Part shown: positions 23,086 through 26,230 of the stretch, in pieces
How the letters are laid out: each line of letters begins with the position of its first letter
How positions within the stretch are numbered: position 1 is the first letter of the stretch
Virus record (IMG/VR): IMGVR_UViG_3300008114_000134
Span: 1-26,230 of that record
Direction: 5' to 3' (one strand)
DNA: 26,230 bases
DNA from: a virus
Notes under the pieces: generated by a model
Databases searched by the model: none
What the model was told of the DNA's origin: nothing
The model's input: the letters and a program-made list of their open reading frames with translations, nothing else
Made by a program: the position numbers and the translations under genes

Positions 23086-25308
23086 GTGGCTGGTCGCGAC
23101 ATAACAGAAGGTAGAGCCAATAGGTCTATCGCAGTTGACGTTGGTGTAGTTTCATCTACAGCAGTATGGCAGAACACCGATATGTCTTATGACGTAGCCA
23201 TAGGTGGACTCCCATTCTTCTATGCAATCAATGACGCACGCCCTTACATTCGTCAGACTGCACCCTTTCGTAAGGACCAGTTCGACAATGGAGCGGAGCC
23301 AGGTGAGCAATCACTTACTGGTTGGTGGATTAGAAGTCAAGCATCGTTCCACTCTGGTTCAGGCATTAAGTTCTATGACCCTGCAACTACAGATGAGAAT
23401 GGGCACTACCGCTTTGCCGACTCTAAGGGCGTCAATGTATGGACTAAGGGACAGGTAACACTGCTTAAGTCTTGTACATCTGCTCACATCACTACTGGTC
23501 CTATTGCAACTAATGGTGTAACACAACAGCACTTACGCTCAATTAAGTGGAGTCAGAATAGCAACACTTATAAAGGTGTACTCCTTCACGATGAGTATGA
23601 TGTAGATAAGATATTTCCAGCAATTACTGTATCTATTAGTAATAAGGCTTTAACCTCTAACGTAGCAACATTGACAACATCTGCGGCACACGGACTGTGT
23701 GTTGGTATGCAGATTACCATTAGCGGAGTCGATGCTACCTTTAATGGCGAGTATCGCATTACAGGTGTGCCAACAACTACAACATTTACTTATGCTAAGA
23801 CCGCTACTGATGTTACATCTGCTGCTGTATCTCCAGTCGGAAGTGGTGTAGCAGAACTTATTCACTTTATTGATTACAACTCAGGTACTGATTTGCCAGT
23901 CTACGCCATCTGTGATGACGGTACGTTTGCTTATTGGATTACCAATACAGCAACCAAGAAGACCGTATACAAGAAAGCACTGACAGCAACATCGGTTGAT
24001 GCTAATACAATGATGTTTGATGAGATAGGTTCTATTGCTAACGCTGCAATGGAGTACGTCAAAGACCGTATCGTATTGTGTGCCGATAACAAGGTATATG
24101 AATTTTCAACATCAGCATCTGCTATGCCAACAGCGGTGTACACACACCCAACAAGCACCCACGTCTACACATCAGTGGCTGCATCAGGACCTGCTATATA
24201 TGTTGCTGGCTATAATGGAATCCAATCAACTATTCAGAAGTTCACACTCTCTACTGCCGGAGTAATGCCTACTCTTACATCCGCAGTTGTCGCAGCAGAA
24301 CTACCCGTTGGCGAGATTGTCCACAAGATTTATTACTACCTTGGCTATATGATGATTGGTACTAACAGAGGTATACGAGTAGCAGCAATATCTGACCAAG
24401 ATGGTTCACTCAACTATGGTCCACTCATTGTAGAAACATCTCAACCTTGCTTTGACTTTGCAGCACGTGACCACTATGTATGGTGCGCTACTAGCGTAGG
24501 TGGTGAGGCTGGAGTAATCCGTATCGACCTATCTAATGAACTAGAAACCCTACGCTTTGCGTGGGCTAACGACCTTTATATGGATGGTGTTACTGGATAT
24601 AAGACAACCGCTTGTGCTTTTATTGGCAACGATGACCCTAATGTTCAAGATAGACTTACATTCTGCACGGCAAATAATGGCACATCAAATGGAGCAATTT
24701 ACATTGAAGATGCTTCCAACCTTCGTACATCAGGGTATCTAACTACGGGCAATATCCGCTATGGAACTCTTGAGCCAAAGAACTTCAAGCGCCTACTAGG
24801 TCGTGGTGAATTTACTTATGGTTCTATGACCCTAGAAACCGTAGATAAAAACAATGTTGAATATGACCATATCTCATATGACTCATCAGTAGCACCTATT
24901 GAGGTAGGTACATCATCTCCTGCTACAGCACAAGAGTATGTTGCCTATAAATTTATTATGTATCGTGATGGCACAGATAACACTAAGGGTCCTACATTCA
25001 AGGGATACCAGGCTAAGGCAACTATCGCTACACCTCGTCAGCGCATCTTACAATTCCCTGTCTATTGCTTTGACTTAGAGACAGACCGATACAACGCAAT
25101 GATTGGCTACGAAGGCAAAGCCTTTGAGAAGATTCTAGCCCTAGAAGAAGTTGAAGAATCAGGTGACGTACTTACCTGGCAAGACTTAACTACTGGTGAA
25201 TCTCGTCAGGCAGTTATTGAACAGATTTCATTCCAGCGTGCAACACCACCCGACAAACGTTTCAGCGGTTTCGGTGGAGTTATCCAAGTAACTATCAGAA
25301 CGGTATAA
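23086..25308 (+). CDS. Large tail protein, possible nozzle/beta-propeller, 740 aa
   Basis: GTG start with AAGGAG ahead. The N-terminal region has YIRQTAPFRKDQFDNGAEPG and EQSLTGWWIRSQASFHSGSG, a pattern I associate with actinophage tail proteins. Repeating beta-strand blocks (LPVYAICDDGTFAYWITNTA; GPAIYVAGYNGIQSTIQKFT; YYYLGYMMIGTNRGIRVAAI; DHYVWCATSVGGEAGVIRID) suggest a beta-propeller. Residues about 178-258 form an inserted module with SNVATLTTSAAHGLCVGMQI and FNGEYRITGVPTTTTFTYAK, known as a recurring domain in metagenomic tail proteins. The size fits a podovirus nozzle (T7 gp12-like), but a siphovirus distal-tail protein cannot be excluded. Confidence 0.6.
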   Translation: MAGRDITEGRANRSIAVDVGVVSSTAVWQNTDMSYDVAIGGLPFFYAINDARPYIRQTAPFRKDQFDNGAEPGEQSLTGWWIRSQASFHSGSGIKFYDPATTDENGHYRFADSKGVNVWTKGQVTLLKSCTSAHITTGPIATNGVTQQHLRSIKWSQNSNTYKGVLLHDEYDVDKIFPAITVSISNKALTSNVATLTTSAAHGLCVGMQITISGVDATFNGEYRITGVPTTTTFTYAKTATDVTSAAVSPVGSGVAELIHFIDYNSGTDLPVYAICDDGTFAYWITNTATKKTVYKKALTATSVDANTMMFDEIGSIANAAMEYVKDRIVLCADNKVYEFSTSASAMPTAVYTHPTSTHVYTSVAASGPAIYVAGYNGIQSTIQKFTLSTAGVMPTLTSAVVAAELPVGEIVHKIYYYLGYMMIGTNRGIRVAAISDQDGSLNYGPLIVETSQPCFDFAARDHYVWCATSVGGEAGVIRIDLSNELETLRFAWANDLYMDGVTGYKTTACAFIGNDDPNVQDRLTFCTANNGTSNGAIYIEDASNLRTSGYLTTGNIRYGTLEPKNFKRLLGRGEFTYGSMTLETVDKNNVEYDHISYDSSVAPIEVGTSSPATAQEYVAYKFIMYRDGTDNTKGPTFKGYQAKATIATPRQRILQFPVYCFDLETDRYNAMIGYEGKAFEKILALEEVEESGDVLTWQDLTTGESRQAVIEQISFQRATPPDKRFSGFGGVIQVTIRTV

Positions 25309-25309
25309 T

Positions 25310-25513
25310 ATGACAGCGCAAGATTGGGCTGCGTTAACCGTAGCAATAATGACAATACTCGCAGGGTTTGCGGCATTTGTCAGATGGCTAGTAAAGCATT
25401 ATTTGTACGAATTAAAACCAAATGGGGGCGGTTCCGTGAAAGACCAAGTGAACCGATTGGAAGAACGCGTTGACCAAATCTATCTCTTACTCTGCGAGAG
25501 CAAAGGCAAGTAA
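25310..25513 (+). CDS. Holin-like small membrane protein, 67 aa
   Basis: One transmembrane helix (AALTVAIMTILAGFAAFVRW, about residues 7-26), then a cytoplasmic segment with LKPNGGGSVKDQVNRLEERV, a short coiled coil. This one-TM plus coiled-coil layout is typical of small actinophage holins or their regulators. It starts one base after the preceding stop and lies next to a secreted protein, as expected for a lysis cassette. No endolysin is inside the window. An alternative is a membrane-bound antiholin or virion protein. Confidence 0.65.
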   Translation: MTAQDWAALTVAIMTILAGFAAFVRWLVKHYLYELKPNGGGSVKDQVNRLEERVDQIYLLLCESKGK

Positions 25514-26230
25514 GTACGCAGTATTCTTTTTACTACTAGGCACATCTTTCTTTTGGAATCCTCAAGCAAATGCAGCAACTGCATATACTGATGTGACTTG
25601 TGCTAATCAAGAAGGCACTCAACAAACATATCAAATTGGTTGGGATAATAGTCAGCAGTTCTTTGAAGGCAAGGGTTATATCCCTAGATTATTTTGTGAG
25701 GGTGGGTATTCATCTTCAGGATTTACTATCTATGTAAGCGATAATCTTGTCGATGCTTCTACTGGTTACTATAATGGCGTATCAGTAGAACCAACACCAA
25801 GCCCAACACCAACCCCTGAGCCAACCCCAACACCTACTGTAAGTCCCAGTCCGACGCCCGAACCTTCTCCGACTGTAGAGTCACAAACTGCTCCCGCAAG
25901 TGTTGAAACTCAGACTCCCGTTGTCGAAACTTCAACTGCTCCTGTTTCAACTGAGACTGAAACTGTTTCCTCTGAGACATCAACAGCAGTACAAGAGACA
26001 GCAACAGTAGTAGATACATCGACTGTAACATCTGAGACTCCTTCAGTTCCTAATGAGCAGGCACCTAGCGTACCTACTCCGCCTCCGGCAGTGGAGCCTG
26101 AACCAACACCTGCGCCCCCGGCTCCAGCACCTCAACCTGAGCCTCAGCCAGAACCAGTTGCGATACCTGACCCTGCACCGGAACCTCCGGCTCCAGAAGA
26201 GGAACCCCCGGTACCTGTGGAAGAGCCACC
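25470..26230 (+). CDS. Secreted Pro/Thr/Glu-rich protein, TTG start, runs off window
   Basis: An open frame in a different phase from the holin-like gene extends from 25452 to the window end without a stop. A TTG at 25470 with GGAAG just upstream gives MTKSISYSARAKASKYAVFF, then LLLGTSFFWNPQANA and ATAYTD: a good signal peptide with an ANA-A cleavage site. The mature part begins with a small domain containing two cysteines (DVTCANQEGTQQTYQIGWDN; PRLFCEGGYSSSGFTIYVSD), then a long Pro/Thr/Ser/Glu linker of PTP, PEP and VETS-type motifs through the edge. It overlaps the holin-like gene by 44 bases. The linker would span a cell wall and a domain may follow beyond the edge. Could be a wall-spanning lysis, adhesion or superinfection protein. 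Confidence 0.6.
   Translation, partial: MTKSISYSARAKASKYAVFFLLLGTSFFWNPQANAATAYTDVTCANQEGTQQTYQIGWDNSQQFFEGKGYIPRLFCEGGYSSSGFTIYVSDNLVDASTGYYNGVSVEPTPSPTPTPEPTPTPTVSPSPTPEPSPTVESQTAPASVETQTPVVETSTAPVSTETETVSSETSTAVQETATVVDTSTVTSETPSVPNEQAPSVPTPPPAVEPEPTPAPPAPAPQPEPQPEPVAIPDPAPEPPAPEEEPPVPVEEP

Overview
The window is part of a tailed double-stranded DNA phage genome (free phage or prophage; no integrase or att site is visible). The host is probably an actinobacterium of moderate GC. Evidence for the host is indirect: both operators upstream of the leftward genes match the GlxR/Crp-type site TGTGANNTANNTCACA, a proteasome beta-like protein is present, and several small proteins resemble ones I associate with actinophages and freshwater or marine phages. 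No tape-measure gene with frameshifted chaperones is seen, so a short-tailed (podovirus-like) virion is the best guess.

Left arm (1-570): three small leftward genes, the leftmost cut by the window edge. The two complete genes each follow a similar control cassette: GlxR/Crp-like operator, TTGACA box, leader hairpin, strong Shine-Dalgarno. Central control region (571-1338): no convincing gene. It holds a promoter, an operator, repeats flanking an origin-like core, a 24-bp palindrome, two tandem 30-31-bp units, four perfect DnaA boxes (TTATCCACA) in 62 bp followed by an AT-rich stretch, and then a series of stem-loops up to the first late gene. I read it as a plasmid-like, host-DnaA-dependent replication origin placed between divergent transcription units.

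Right arm (1339-26230): one long rightward late operon with very tight spacing and many TAATG stop/start overlaps. Order: large terminase with an N-terminal small-terminase-like helix-turn-helix; portal; a proteasome-beta/HslV-like Ntn hydrolase, probably the prohead protease; a Pro/Gln-rich protein; three probable internal virion proteins (1813, 391 and 385 aa); scaffold; N4-gp56-family major capsid protein followed by a strong GAAA-loop hairpin; two small conserved proteins; four tiny basic proteins; a glycosyltransferase; a small repeat protein; a probable head-tail adaptor; a repeat-rich tail fibre; a small beta protein; a glycine-rich adhesin; a tail-fibre accessory protein; an AT-rich possible moron gene; a large tail protein; a holin-like protein; and a TTG-started secreted Pro/Thr-rich protein that runs off the right edge.

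Together the late genes package DNA (terminase, portal), build and mature the head (scaffold, protease, capsid), fill it with ejection proteins, possibly glycosylate the virion or host, and build the adsorption apparatus. The most novel-looking parts are the origin/control region and the proteasome-like protease in the head-assembly module.
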